DNA of 64,000 nucleotides from Streptomyces sp. QL37. GTDB lineage: Bacteria; Actinomycetota; Actinomycetes; Streptomycetales; Streptomycetaceae. How positions within the stretch are numbered: position 1 is the stretch's first letter; each line of letters opens with the position of its first letter. Under the pieces are notes generated by a model that saw nothing but the letters and a program-made list of their open reading frames with translations, did no database searches and was not told the origin of the DNA. Where the stretch lies: contig NZ_PTJS01000001.1 in the NCBI RefSeq assembly GCF_002941025.1, forward strand, positions 3,906,001 through 3,970,000, read 5' to 3'. Shown piece by piece: positions 42,040 to 51,754 of the stretch. The position numbers and the translations under genes are program-made.

Positions 42040-43400
42040 CCGGAGGGCGCGGTGCCGGAGGACGAGCCCTGTTCCGCGCCCCCGTCGGCCCCCTTGCCTG
42101 CCGGCTGATCCGCCGGCCTGGCAGGCACGGGGCTGCCCGCGGGCTTGCCCGGAGTCGTTCCCGCGAGGAACGCGGTCCAGCCGGGCTTGGGCTCCTGGCC
42201 CACCTTCAGCGTCCCCAGTCTGGCGAGCGTCGCCGGATCCTGGGCGTCCAGCCAGTCTGCGAGCTGGCGGAAGGAAACGCATTGCACGTCCTGCTTGGTG
42301 CACGCGGTCTTGATCGTCTCCTCGATCGCGCGCATGTAGGTGCCGCCGTTCCAGGATTCGAAGTGGTTGCCGATGATCAGGGGAGCCCGGTTCCCGCTGT
42401 AGGCGCGGTCGAACGCCTGCAGCAGGCCGTCCCGCATCTGGTTTCCCCAGTACTCGTGCTTGTCCGGGTCGCCCTGCGTCGTACCGGACTGGTTGAACAT
42501 GAAGTTGTAGTCCATCGAGAGCGTCTCGAACGCTCGGCCCGGCACGGGGACGAGCTGCAGGGGGAGGTCCCAGAGCCCATCCTTCTTGGCAGGCCAGACC
42601 TGGTTCCCGATACCACTGGAGTCGTAGCGGAACCCCATGGTCCGTGCGGCCGCGACCATGTTCTTCTGCCCCTCCAGACATGGGGTGCGAGCGCCGATCA
42701 GCTCCTTGTCGTAGTCGAAGGGCAGTGGCGCCTCGCCCTTGAGGTCCGGGGCGTTGGTCTTCCAGCTCTTCACGAACGACTTCGCCTGACTGATCTCGCT
42801 CTTCCACTCGTCGACCGACCAGGTGCCGACGCCTCCGTCCGGGCCGCAGAAGTGCCCGTTGAAGTGGGTGCCGATCTCATTGCCTTCAAGCCATGCGGCT
42901 CGCAGTTCCGTCAGCGTGTCGCGGATTCCCTCCGCGTCGTTGAACCCGATGTCGGAACGGCCCGCCGAATGCTGCGGGGGGTCGTAGAGCTCCTTCTTCT
43001 TCTCCGGCAACAGGTACACGCCACTGAGGAAGTACGTCATCTTGGCGTCGTACTTCTTCGCGACCGAGCGGAAATGCGAGAACAGCTTCTGGCTGTCCTC
43101 ACCCGCGCCGTCCCAGGAGAACACCACGAACTGCGGAGGCTTCTGTCCGGGCTTGAGGCGCTTGGCGACGGGGAGTTTCGGCTGGGCACCCGTAAAGGCG
43201 GTGGAACCGTCACCGATGAGCTTGACCGCCCCCTTCGGCGCCGCTGCCGGAGAGTTCTCATCCGCGCCGGGGGCTGACCGCTTCCCGGTTCCTGGCGTAG
43301 GACCGGCGGCCCCCGTACCCGGTCCCGAGCAGCCGGCCAGGCCGGTGATCAGCGCCGTGACCACGGCACCCAGGGCGATCCGCTTCGTGGCGGCCATCAT
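42027..43400 (-). CDS. Lipoprotein with polysaccharide deacetylase-like fold
   Basis: Exported lipoprotein of 457 residues with lipobox LAGC (about 20-24) after ATKRIALGAVVTALITG. The catalytic-domain features resemble NodB-type deacetylases: FVVFSWDGAGED offers the metal Asp, NEIGTHFNGHFCG the HxxxH metal pair, and IGARTPCL a motif-3-like Arg. The order and spacing differ from classic NodB, so this may be a divergent branch. A Pro/Ala/Gly-rich linker precedes it and a disordered tail follows. Predicted to act on cell-wall or extracellular polysaccharide. A 299-base gap upstream (43401-43699) separates it from the SulP gene. Confidence 0.72.
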   Translation of the reverse strand: MMAATKRIALGAVVTALITGLAGCSGPGTGAAGPTPGTGKRSAPGADENSPAAAPKGAVKLIGDGSTAFTGAQPKLPVAKRLKPGQKPPQFVVFSWDGAGEDSQKLFSHFRSVAKKYDAKMTYFLSGVYLLPEKKKELYDPPQHSAGRSDIGFNDAEGIRDTLTELRAAWLEGNEIGTHFNGHFCGPDGGVGTWSVDEWKSEISQAKSFVKSWKTNAPDLKGEAPLPFDYDKELIGARTPCLEGQKNMVAAARTMGFRYDSSGIGNQVWPAKKDGLWDLPLQLVPVPGRAFETLSMDYNFMFNQSGTTQGDPDKHEYWGNQMRDGLLQAFDRAYSGNRAPLIIGNHFESWNGGTYMRAIEETIKTACTKQDVQCVSFRQLADWLDAQDPATLARLGTLKVGQEPKPGWTAFLAGTTPGKPAGSPVPARPADQPAGKGADGGAEQGSSSGTAPSGQAG

Positions 43401-43571
43401 CCGTCCACCCTCTTCCTTGCAGGAGTCGTGCGTTGAAGTGCCGACACGGCGCGGTCAACCTCACACGCAGCTCCGCCGGAATCAGTACGACAAGCCGGAT
43501 GAAAAGCTGCTTATTCACTGAGAAGAGTGACTGACTGGGCTATTTGCTCGAAAGCATGGACACCTTTCTTT

Positions 43572-43601
43572 ACTCTCCATTACGATTCGTTTACGGAGAG
43601 T
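43572..43601. promoter_or_regulatory. Inverted repeat upstream of SulP-carbonic anhydrase gene
   Basis: 7-bp arms actctcc/ggagagt flank a 16-base AT-rich spacer (attacgattcgtttac), about 100-128 bases before the SulP start. Possible operator or promoter element. Confidence 0.35.
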
Positions 43602-43699
43602 TGAGAAATCCCGCCGTTGTACCCCACCGCTGCACGCCGTGACCTACGGCCGCCGTCATTCACATACCGCGACCGCGCTGCCCCGGAGGAGACGGGAAC

Positions 43700-46210
43700 A
43701 TGTCTGCCTGCGTCCCCACTCGCAACGACCACTCATCCCGCAGTTCGCGCCCTTCCCGGGCCTCGGGATTCAAGCGTCCACACAGCCCGCCGCCCCCGCC
43801 CCGCCACGGAGGCTTCCATGTCTCGGGTGCGGACCTGTCCGCATCCATCACCGTCTTCCTGATCGCCGTTCCCATGTCGCTCGGTCTCGCCGTCGCCATG
43901 GACGCCCCGCTCGCCGCCGGACTGGTTTCGGCGGCCATCGGCGGCATCGTCGCCGGACTGCTGGGCGGCACACCGCTCCAGGTCAGTGGCCCATCCGCCG
44001 GACTGACCGTGGTCACAGCAGAGTTGATCCAGATCTACGGCTGGCGCACCACATGCGCGATCACCATCGGTGCGGGGCTTTTGCAGATCCTGCTGGGTTC
44101 ACTGAGGGCGGCCCGCAGTGCCCTTGCCGTCAGTCCGGCCATCGTGCACGGCACACTCGCCGGCATCGGTGTGGCCATCGCTCTCGCCCAGCTGCACATC
44201 GTGTTCGGCGAGGTACCTCAGAGCTCCGCCCTCGACAACGTCCTGTCGCTCCCCTCCCACCTGGCGCACTCCGAACCGGCCGGTCCCCTCATCGGAGCGC
44301 TGACGATCGTCCTTCTCGTCGCGTGGCCGCGCATGCCCGGACGGATCGGAGGGGCACTGCGCAGAATTCCCGCCGCGCTTGCCGCCGTGGTGATCGCGAC
44401 GGCTGTCGCCGCCGCGGCAGCACCTGGCATCGCCCGGGTGGACCTGCCGTCATGGCACTCGCACGCGCTGCCCGAACTGCCACAGGGCCCGTTGGCGGCA
44501 TTGGCGACAGCGGTGTTCACCGTCACGCTCGTCGCCAGCCTCGAATCCCTGCTGGCCGCTGTCTCTGTGGACAAGCTGGCCGCAGACCGCTCGGCAACCG
44601 CGCCCAAGGACGGGTCGACACCACACGCTCCCGTCAAGCGATCCGACCTCGACCGGGAGTTGCGGGCCCAGGGTGTCGCGAACGCGGTATCGGGACTCGC
44701 CGGAGGACTCGCCGTATCGGGCGGTGCCGTACGCAGCTCCGCGAATGTACGGGCGGGCGCGACGAGCCGGGCCTCCACCGTGCTGCACGGCGTCTGGGTG
44801 CTGCTGGCGGCCGTGCTGCTGGTCACGGCCCTGGAGTGGATCCCCCTGGCCGCCCTGGCCGCGCTGGTCATGGTGGTCGGGATCCAGATGGTCAGCTTCG
44901 CCCACATCCGCAAGGTCCACAGACACCGGGAGTTCCTGGTGTACGGAGCCACGATCAGCGGCGTGATTCTGGCAGGGGTGCTCGAAGGCGTGGCGATCGG
45001 CATCGTCGTGGCGGTGGCCGTCGCCCTGCACCGGCTGGCCCGCACGAGGATCACCGTGACCGAGCAGGATGGCCGCTATCTGGTGGCCGCTCGCGGTCAG
45101 CTGACCTTTCTGGCCGTCCCCCGGCTCAGCCGCGTGCTCGGCAAGCTCCCGCAAGGGGTCGACGCGGTGGTCGAGTTGGACGGCTTCTTCATGGACCACG
45201 CGGCGTACGAGACGATCCAGGACTGGTATGCGGCGCAGACCGCGCTGGGCGGCCGGATCGAGTTCACGGGGCGCTCGGGGGGCAGGATCGCGGAGCCTGC
45301 GTCGGCCGCCCATTCCTGCTGCCGCCCATGGACGCCGTGGCGCAACCATCACTGCCACGACAGCGTTCAGGATGCCGCACCGACCACCGCGGTGCTTGAC
45401 TCGCACGTCGTCTCGAAGGCTGCCCCTCCCGCGGCTCCGAAAGGCCCCTCGGGACGCCGGCACGGCGCCCATCGGCTTCTCAGCGGCCTCAGTTCATTCC
45501 AGCGCACCACCGCCCCGCTGGTCCGTGAGGAGTTGGCCCGGCTGGCCGCAGAGGGGCAGCGGCCTTCGCAGCTGTTCCTCACCTGCGCCGACTCCCGTCT
45601 GGTCACCAGCATGATCACCGCGAGCGGCCCGGGGGACCTCTTCACCGTGCGGAACGTCGGCAACCTGGTGCCGCCGCCGGACACAGGGGACGCCGAGAGC
45701 AACGACGACTCCGTCGCCGCCGCCATCGAGTACGCGGTGGACGTCCTGGAGGTCGAGTCCATCACCATCTGCGGCCACTCCGGATGCGGGGCCATGCAGG
45801 CCCTGTCGGAAGCCCCGCCGGAGACACCCAAGACACCGCTGTGGCGCTGGCTGCGGCACGGTCTGCCGAGCCTGGAGCGCATGCGCTCCCGTCACCACTC
45901 CTGGGCCCGCATCGCCGGACGCCTGCCCACCGATGCGGTGGAACAGCTCTGCCTCACCAATGTGGTGCAGCAGCTGGAGCACCTGCGCGCGCACGAGTCG
46001 GTGGCCCGCCGGTTGGCGGCGGGAACCCTTCAGCTGCACGGCATGTACTTCCACGTCGGTGAGGCGCAGGCTTATCTGCTGACCGAGGGCGCCAGTTCCG
46101 GCACGGGGCCCGATGAGGTCTTCGCCCGGGTCGCCCCCGGCGCGGTGTGGGGCGCGGAGGACGACACCGGCTCACCGCACCTGGCTCCCGGCACCGCCGT
46201 CGGCACCTGA
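43700..46210 (+). CDS. SulP anion transporter fused to beta-carbonic anhydrase
   Basis: Membrane protein of 836 residues. Residues ~40-430 form the SulP transporter (GGFHVSGADLSASITVFLIAVP, GTPLQVSGPSAGLTV, then multiple helices), followed by a STAS-like segment (~440-540) and a beta-class carbonic anhydrase (~570-815). Zinc ligands are visible: Cys in LTCADSRL (about 630, with the catalytic Asp), and His and Cys in CGHSGCGAMQ (about 692 and 695). The short Cys/His-rich linker HSCCRPWTPWRNHHCH is unusual. The fusion suggests bicarbonate (or sulfate) uptake coupled to CO2/HCO3- interconversion. ATG follows CGGAGGAGA. Confidence 0.93.
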   Translation: MSACVPTRNDHSSRSSRPSRASGFKRPHSPPPPPRHGGFHVSGADLSASITVFLIAVPMSLGLAVAMDAPLAAGLVSAAIGGIVAGLLGGTPLQVSGPSAGLTVVTAELIQIYGWRTTCAITIGAGLLQILLGSLRAARSALAVSPAIVHGTLAGIGVAIALAQLHIVFGEVPQSSALDNVLSLPSHLAHSEPAGPLIGALTIVLLVAWPRMPGRIGGALRRIPAALAAVVIATAVAAAAAPGIARVDLPSWHSHALPELPQGPLAALATAVFTVTLVASLESLLAAVSVDKLAADRSATAPKDGSTPHAPVKRSDLDRELRAQGVANAVSGLAGGLAVSGGAVRSSANVRAGATSRASTVLHGVWVLLAAVLLVTALEWIPLAALAALVMVVGIQMVSFAHIRKVHRHREFLVYGATISGVILAGVLEGVAIGIVVAVAVALHRLARTRITVTEQDGRYLVAARGQLTFLAVPRLSRVLGKLPQGVDAVVELDGFFMDHAAYETIQDWYAAQTALGGRIEFTGRSGGRIAEPASAAHSCCRPWTPWRNHHCHDSVQDAAPTTAVLDSHVVSKAAPPAAPKGPSGRRHGAHRLLSGLSSFQRTTAPLVREELARLAAEGQRPSQLFLTCADSRLVTSMITASGPGDLFTVRNVGNLVPPPDTGDAESNDDSVAAAIEYAVDVLEVESITICGHSGCGAMQALSEAPPETPKTPLWRWLRHGLPSLERMRSRHHSWARIAGRLPTDAVEQLCLTNVVQQLEHLRAHESVARRLAAGTLQLHGMYFHVGEAQAYLLTEGASSGTGPDEVFARVAPGAVWGAEDDTGSPHLAPGTAVGT

Positions 46211-46243
46211 ACCACTCACACATCCGGTCCGTGAGACCTTGTG

Positions 46244-46286
46244 GTCCCGCTTTCGCACCGCACAGCGCTGCTTGCGAAAGCGGGAC
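46244..46286 (+). terminator. Hairpin after SulP-CA gene
   Basis: Perfect 14-bp arms gtcccgctttcgca/tgcgaaagcgggac (46244-46257, 46273-46286) with a 15-base loop, 34 bases beyond the stop. No T-run follows, so it may be a terminator or an mRNA-stabilising or regulatory element before acs. Confidence 0.55.
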
Positions 46287-46407
46287 GTGTGACTCCCTAC
46301 GCGGGACACAGGTCTAAACCAATTTCCGGCAGACACTTGTCACCTGGCCCGCAGCCTGATGAGCTGTCCCCCGGGACACAACGGACACCCTGGGAATGGG
46401 AGATGTC

Positions 46408-48363
46408 GTGAGCAACGAAAGCCTGGCCAATCTGCTCAAGGAGGAGCGGCGGTTCACACCGCCTGCCGATCTGGCCGCGAACGCCAACGTGACAGTGGAG
46501 GCGTACGAGCAGGCCGAGGCGGACAGGCTGGGCTTCTGGGCCGAGCAGGCCCGCCGCCTGACCTGGGCCACGGAACCGACCGAGACGCTCGACTGGAGCA
46601 ATCCGCCCTTCGCGAAGTGGTTCGCGGACGGCAAACTCAACGTCGCGTACAACTGCGTGGACCGGCACGTCGAGGCGGGCAACGGCGACCGGGTCGCGAT
46701 CCACTTCGAGGGCGAGCCCGGCGACAGTCGCGCGATCACCTACGCGGAGCTGAAGGACGAGGTCTCCCGCGCCGCCAACGCGCTCACAGAGCTGGGTGTC
46801 GGCAAGGGTGACCGGGTCGCCGTCTACCTGCCCATGATCCCGGAAGCCGCCGTGGCGATGCTGGCCTGCGCCCGCATCGGCGCAGCGCATTCGGTGGTGT
46901 TCGGCGGCTTCTCCGCGGACGCCATCGCCGCGCGCATCCAGGACGCCGACGCCAAGGTCGTCATCACCGCCGACGGCGGCTACCGCCGCGGCAAGCCCTC
47001 GGCGCTCAAGCCCGCCGTGGACGACGCGGTCTCGCGCATCGACAGCGTCGAGCATGTCCTCGTGGTCCGGCGCACGGGGCAGGACACCGCATGGTCCGAG
47101 GGCCGGGACGTCTGGTGGCACGAGATCACCGGTCGGCAGTCCGCCGAGCACACGCCCGAGGCCTTCGACGCGGAGCAGCCGCTCTTCATCCTCTACACCT
47201 CGGGAACCACGGGTAAGCCGAAGGGAATCCTGCACACGTCCGGGGGTTACCTGACCCAGACGGCCTACACCCACCACGCGGTCTTCGACCTCAAGCCCGA
47301 GACGGACGTGTACTGGTGCACCGCCGACATCGGCTGGGTGACCGGACACTCGTACATCGTCTACGGGCCGCTGGCCAACGGCGCGACCCAGGTCATGTAC
47401 GAGGGCACGCCCGACACGCCCCACCAGGGGCGCTTCTGGGAGATCGTCCAGAAGTACGGCGTGACGATCCTCTACACCGCGCCGACGGCGATCCGGACGT
47501 TCATGAAGTGGGGGGACGACATCCCCGCCAAGTTCGATCTGTCATCGCTGCGCGTGCTGGGGTCCGTCGGTGAGCCGATCAACCCCGAGGCATGGATGTG
47601 GTACCGCAAGAACATCGGCGCCGACGCGTGCCCGATCGTGGACACCTGGTGGCAGACCGAGACCGGCGCCATGATGATCTCGCCGCTCCCCGGGGTCACC
47701 GCGACCAAGCCCGGCTCCGCCCAGCGGGCCCTGCCCGGCATCTCGGCCACGGTCGTCGACGACGAGGCCCGTGAGGTGCCGAACGGCGGGGGCGGCTATC
47801 TCGTCCTCACCGAGCCGTGGCCGTCGATGCTCCGCACCATCTGGGGCGACGACCAGCGCTTCCTCGACACCTACTGGTCGCGCTTCGAGGGCAAGTACTT
47901 CGCGGGCGACGGTGCCAAGAAGGACGAGGACGGCGATGTCTGGCTGCTGGGCCGGGTCGACGACGTCATGCTCGTGTCGGGCCACAACATCTCGACCACC
48001 GAGGTCGAGTCGGCCCTCGTGTCGCACCCCTCCGTCGCCGAGGCAGCCGTGGTCGGCGCCAACGACGAGACGACCGGTCAGGCCATCGTCGCCTTCGTGA
48101 TCCTGCGCGGGACGGCCACCGCCTCGGAGGAGCTGGTCGCCGAGCTTCGCAACCACGTCGGCACCACCCTCGGGCCGATCGCCAAGCCCAAGCGCGTCCT
48201 GCCGGTGGCGGAGCTGCCGAAGACCCGTTCCGGCAAGATCATGCGTCGTCTGCTGCGTGACGTCGCCGAGAACCGCGAGCTGGGCGATGTCACCACGCTC
48301 ACGGATTCCTCGGTCATGGCGCTCATCCAGACCCAGCTGCCTTCCGCGTCGTCCGAGGACTAG
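46408..48363 (+). CDS. acsA: Acetyl-CoA synthetase (acetate-CoA ligase)
   Basis: AMP-forming ligase of 651 residues making acetyl-CoA from acetate, ATP and CoA. Adenylation motif [15 protein letters not shown] near 260, [26 protein letters not shown], and the hinge/CoA domain with [20 protein letters not shown]. The regulatory lysine lies in [12 protein letters not shown] (about 610), the position acetylated by Pat-type enzymes in Acs. GTG 46408 follows GGGAGA at good spacing; ATG 46396 upstream is less likely. Growth on acetate and acetate salvage are the expected roles; Crp-family control is possible since crp lies 7 kb away. Confidence 0.95.
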   Translation: MSNESLANLLKEERRFTPPADLAANANVTVEAYEQAEADRLGFWAEQARRLTWATEPTETLDWSNPPFAKWFADGKLNVAYNCVDRHVEAGNGDRVAIHFEGEPGDSRAITYAELKDEVSRAANALTELGVGKGDRVAVYLPMIPEAAVAMLACARIGAAHSVVFGGFSADAIAARIQDADAKVVITADGGYRRGKPSALKPAVDDAVSRIDSVEHVLVVRRTGQDTAWSEGRDVWWHEITGRQSAEHTPEAFDAEQPLFILYTSGTTGKPKGILHTSGGYLTQTAYTHHAVFDLKPETDVYWCTADIGWVTGHSYIVYGPLANGATQVMYEGTPDTPHQGRFWEIVQKYGVTILYTAPTAIRTFMKWGDDIPAKFDLSSLRVLGSVGEPINPEAWMWYRKNIGADACPIVDTWWQTETGAMMISPLPGVTATKPGSAQRALPGISATVVDDEAREVPNGGGGYLVLTEPWPSMLRTIWGDDQRFLDTYWSRFEGKYFAGDGAKKDEDGDVWLLGRVDDVMLVSGHNISTTEVESALVSHPSVAEAAVVGANDETTGQAIVAFVILRGTATASEELVAELRNHVGTTLGPIAKPKRVLPVAELPKTRSGKIMRRLLRDVAENRELGDVTTLTDSSVMALIQTQLPSASSED

Positions 48364-48446
48364 ACCGGGCCGGAGGAGGCGGGTCGCGGCAGGCCAGGTC
48401 CATACACGGAGCTGAGTCTGAAGCGGATCCGTTCGCACGCCCCGAG

Positions 48447-48471
48447 GGGCACCCGGACCACCCGGGTGCCC
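48447..48471 (+). terminator. Terminator after acsA
   Basis: Perfect 10-bp stem gggcacccgg/ccgggtgccc (48447-48456, 48462-48471) with a 5-base loop, followed by ttcc. It lies 84 bases beyond the stop. The rest of the 391-base gap 48364-48754 holds no supported gene; a small hairpin (cgagcg/cgctcg) lies near 48637-48651. Confidence 0.65.
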
Positions 48472-48754
48472 TTCCGGCTGCGGGGAACAGGGCAGAGACG
48501 TACGGATGCGGGGCGCCCCGTCGCGCGGGACGCACCGCATCCGGATACGTTTCCGATAGCCCAGGTAGAGTGATGATTTCGTCGGCGGAGCGCGTCAGCA
48601 CGATCACGTGCCCGCCGGTGAGCTAGCTCGAACGCCGAGCGCGGCGCTCGAGCGACAACAGCACAAGAAAATCTCCACAGGGGCGCCGGGAAGTCTGGTC
48701 GGCATGTGATTTGCCATGCCACCACTGCCGTAACCCGACCCGGAGGTCTTCCTC

Positions 48755-50155
48755 GTGGCCCCGCCCGTCCCCCCTTCCGACCGCCGCACTCTGCTCGGTC
48801 GGCTCTCCCTCCCCGAACGCAATTACGTCGCGGAGGCCCTGCGCACCGAGACGGTCGGCGGTGTCATCCTTCTGGTCGCGGCCGTGGCCGCGCTCATCTG
48901 GGCCAACACCTTCGGCTCCACGTACGCGTCCGTCAGCCATTTCCACTTCGGTCCCGAAGCCCTGGGCCTCCACCTCTCGGTGTCCCACTGGGCGGCCGAC
49001 GGGCTGCTCGCGATCTTCTTCTTCGTCGCGGGCGTCGAGCTCAAGCGGGAACTGGTCGCCGGCGAGCTCCGTGACCCCCGGGCCGCGGCCCTACCCGTCG
49101 CAGCGGCGCTCTGCGGCATGGCCGTCCCCGCCATCGTCTACACACTGACCGCCGCACTCGGTGGAGGGTCCTTCGCCGGCTGGGCCGTCCCCACCGCCAC
49201 CGACATCGCGTTCGCGCTCGCCGTCCTGGCGGTCATCGGCACCTCGCTGCCGTCGGCCCTACGCGCCTTCCTGCTGACGCTCGCCGTCGTCGACGACCTC
49301 TTCGCCATCCTCATCATCGCGGTCTTCTTCACCGAGGACCTCGACTTCCTGGCACTCGGCGGCGCCTTCGCGGGTCTGCTCGTCTTCTACGTCCTGTTGC
49401 GCGCGGGGGTGCGCGGCTGGTACGTCTACCTGCCTCTGGCCCTGGTCATCTGGGGACTGATGTACAACAGCGGCGTCCACGCGACGATCGCCGGCGTGGC
49501 CATGGGTCTCATGCTGCGCTGCACCAGGCGCGAGGGAGAGACGCGCTCCCCGGGCGAACACATCGAGCACGTGGTGCGCCCTCTGTCGGCCGGCGTCGCG
49601 GTTCCGCTCTTCGCTCTCTTCTCGGCCGGTGTCACCCTCAAGGGCGATGCCCTGGCCGGTGTCTTCACCCGGCCCGAAACGCTCGGCGTGGTCGTCGGTC
49701 TGGTCATCGGCAAGACCGTGGGCATCTTCGGCGGCACCTGGCTCATCACCCGCTTCACGAAGGCCCAGCTGAACAAGGACCTCGCCTGGGCAGATGTCTT
49801 CGCCGTGGCCACGCTGGCCGGTATCGGCTTCACCGTTTCGCTGCTCATCGGCGAGCTCGCCTTCACCGGCGACGAGGACATGATCAACGACGTGAAGGCC
49901 GCGGTGCTCATCGGTTCCCTGATTGCCGCCGTACTCTCCGGTGTACTGCTCAAACTGCGGGTACGCAGATACAGGGCGCTGTACGAGGCCGAGGAGATCG
50001 ACGCGGACGAATCGGGAGTGCCCGACGTCTACGAACAGGACGACCCCGAGTATCACCTGCGCATGGCCGCGATCCACGAGAAGAAGGCTGCCGAGCACCG
50101 TCGCCTTGCCGAACGGGCGGGGGCAGCGAGCAGCAAGCCGGACAGTCCGGCATGA
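48755..50155 (+). CDS. nhaA: Na+/H+ antiporter NhaA
   Basis: Electrogenic antiporter of 466 residues with about 11-12 helices. Key motifs: FFFVAGVELKRELVAGEL, PTATDIAFALAV and the transport aspartates in LAVVDDLFAILII (about 178-180). The cytosolic C-terminal ~55 residues are charged and predicted helical (DPEYHLRMAAIHEKKAAEHRRLAER), longer than in E. coli NhaA. GTG 48755 follows CGGAGG. The holin-like gene follows after 39 bases. Confidence 0.94.
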   Translation: MAPPVPPSDRRTLLGRLSLPERNYVAEALRTETVGGVILLVAAVAALIWANTFGSTYASVSHFHFGPEALGLHLSVSHWAADGLLAIFFFVAGVELKRELVAGELRDPRAAALPVAAALCGMAVPAIVYTLTAALGGGSFAGWAVPTATDIAFALAVLAVIGTSLPSALRAFLLTLAVVDDLFAILIIAVFFTEDLDFLALGGAFAGLLVFYVLLRAGVRGWYVYLPLALVIWGLMYNSGVHATIAGVAMGLMLRCTRREGETRSPGEHIEHVVRPLSAGVAVPLFALFSAGVTLKGDALAGVFTRPETLGVVVGLVIGKTVGIFGGTWLITRFTKAQLNKDLAWADVFAVATLAGIGFTVSLLIGELAFTGDEDMINDVKAAVLIGSLIAAVLSGVLLKLRVRRYRALYEAEEIDADESGVPDVYEQDDPEYHLRMAAIHEKKAAEHRRLAERAGAASSKPDSPA

Positions 50156-50194
50156 TCTGACATCGGATGTACGGAAGAAGAGAGGGAGTCAGGG

Positions 50195-50722
50195 ATGAGC
50201 GACCCCGGCAACTACGCGGGCAGCACCGATCGTAGTCTCGGACAGCTGTTCGCTTCGGCAACCGCTGAGATGTCCGCGTTGGTGCACGACGAGATCGCGC
50301 TGGCCAAGGCCGAGATGCGTCAGGACGCCAAGCGCGGCGCGATCGGCAGCGCGGCTTTCATCGTCACGGGTGTGCTGATCCTGTTCGCGATCCCCGTGCT
50401 GAGCTTCGCCGCGGCCTACGGCATCCATAATCTCGGGCTCGGGCTCGCCTGGTCGTTCCTGATCGTCGGCGGTGCGTTCATCCTGCTGGGGATCCTGCTC
50501 GCCCTCTTCGGGCTCGCCAAGTTCAAGAAGGTCAAGCCGCCGGAGAAGTCCATCGCGTCGGCCAAGCAGACCGCGGCCGTCCTCCAGGGCGTCAAGCCCC
50601 ACCCCCGCCCCGCCGGGGCGCGTGCGATCGAGCAGGCACAGGGCAGCACACTCGCGGACAGGGCCATCGAGAACCGCCCTGTCCAGGACAAGGCGGTCTC
50701 TGTGACACGCTCGTCCACATGA
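50195..50722 (+). CDS. Phage holin-family (PF07332-like) small membrane protein
   Basis: Protein of 175 residues with an N-terminal amphipathic region (LGQLFASATAEMSALVHDEIALAKAEM), two membrane helices (SAAFIVTGVLILFAIPVLSFAAAYG, LAWSFLIVGGAFILLGILLALFGLA) and a basic tail. This arrangement is shared by the actinobacterial holin-superfamily/DUF1469 proteins encoded near nhaA and hydrolase genes; a lytic role is not implied. ATG 50195 follows GAGAGGGAG. The stop overlaps the hydrolase start (ATGA). Confidence 0.82.
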   Translation: MSDPGNYAGSTDRSLGQLFASATAEMSALVHDEIALAKAEMRQDAKRGAIGSAAFIVTGVLILFAIPVLSFAAAYGIHNLGLGLAWSFLIVGGAFILLGILLALFGLAKFKKVKPPEKSIASAKQTAAVLQGVKPHPRPAGARAIEQAQGSTLADRAIENRPVQDKAVSVTRSST

Positions 50723-51696
50723 CCGACCCCGATTTCAGCGCATCCGGCCCGGTGGGGCCGCTGGGGCCGGCTGCCGGTTCCGGCAGCCCCGTCCGCCTCG
50801 ACGGGCCCTGGACCCACCGTGATGTGGCCGCCAACGGCGCGCGCTTCCATATCGCCGAGCTCGGCGACGGGCCGCTGGTGCTGCTGCTGCACGGCTTCCC
50901 GCAGTTCTGGTGGACCTGGCGCCATCAGCTGACCGCCCTGGCCGACGCCGGATACCGTGCGGTCGCGATGGACCTCCGCGGGGTCGGCGGCAGCGACCGT
51001 ACGCCCCGCGGCTACGACCCCGCGAACCTGGCTCTCGACGTCACCGGCGTGATCCGGTCCCTCGGTGAGCCTGACGCGGCGCTCGTGGGCCACGACATGG
51101 GCGGCTATCTCGCCTGGACGGCGGCTGTGATGCGGCCGAAGCTGGTACGGCGTCTCGTGGTGTCGTCGATGCCGCATCCGCGCCGCTGGCGCTCCTCGAT
51201 GCTCTCGGACTTCGCTCAGTCCCGCGCCGGTTCGCATGTGTGGGGCTTCCAGAGGCCGTGGGTCCCTGAGCGTCAGCTCGTCGCGGACGACGCGGCGTTG
51301 GTGGCCCGGCTGATCCGCGACTGGTCGGGGCCACGCACCCCCGGCTTCCCCGACGACCTGACGACGGACGTCTACCGGCGCGCGATGTGCATCCCCTCGA
51401 CGGCCCACTGCTCGATCGAACCGTACCGCTGGATGGTCCGGTCGCTGGCCCGCCCGGACGGCGTCCAGTTCAACCGGCGGATGAAGCGCCCGGTGCGTGT
51501 CCCCACCCTGCATCTCCACGGCTCGCTCGACCCGGCGATCCGGACCCGTAGTTCCGCGGGGTCCGGTGAGTACGTCGAGGCGCCGTACCGGTGGCGACTT
51601 TTCGACGGTCTGGGGCACTTCCCCCACGAGGAGGACCCGGTGGGCTTCTCGGCCGAACTCATCAACTGGCTCAAGGACCCTGAGCCCGACCGGTAG
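50719..51696 (+). CDS. Epoxide hydrolase-like alpha/beta hydrolase
   Basis: Hydrolase of 325 residues. Oxyanion motif LLLHGFPQFWWTWRHQ, nucleophile elbow ALVGHDMGGYLAW with Asp as nucleophile, and catalytic His in DGLGHFPHEEDP. An Asp nucleophile in GHDMG is typical of epoxide hydrolases and haloalkane dehalogenases. Translationally coupled to the holin-like gene (ATGA overlap). Substrate unknown. Confidence 0.88.
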   Translation: MTDPDFSASGPVGPLGPAAGSGSPVRLDGPWTHRDVAANGARFHIAELGDGPLVLLLHGFPQFWWTWRHQLTALADAGYRAVAMDLRGVGGSDRTPRGYDPANLALDVTGVIRSLGEPDAALVGHDMGGYLAWTAAVMRPKLVRRLVVSSMPHPRRWRSSMLSDFAQSRAGSHVWGFQRPWVPERQLVADDAALVARLIRDWSGPRTPGFPDDLTTDVYRRAMCIPSTAHCSIEPYRWMVRSLARPDGVQFNRRMKRPVRVPTLHLHGSLDPAIRTRSSAGSGEYVEAPYRWRLFDGLGHFPHEEDPVGFSAELINWLKDPEPDR

Positions 51697-51721
51697 TCGA
51701 CGGGCACACCTGTCCGACGAA

Positions 51722-51754
51722 CAGCCAATTGCCTGCCGCATAAGCCAATTGGCT
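51722..51754. promoter_or_regulatory. Paired AGCCAATTG boxes
   Basis: agccaattg occurs at 51723 and again at 51743 inside the palindrome agccaattggct, two helical turns apart. They lie in the 426-base gap 51697-52122. A possible small reading frame (51802-52005) starts about 50 bases downstream, but no product is recognisable. Looks like an operator for a dimeric regulator. Confidence 0.35.

Noticed and set aside
48360..48725. Minus-strand frames in the acsA-nhaA gap
   Set aside because: No ribosome site or domain; the region contains the acsA terminator and nhaA promoter.
50195..50722. Prophage holin
   Set aside because: No other phage gene is near; the protein belongs to a chromosomal actinobacterial family next to nhaA.
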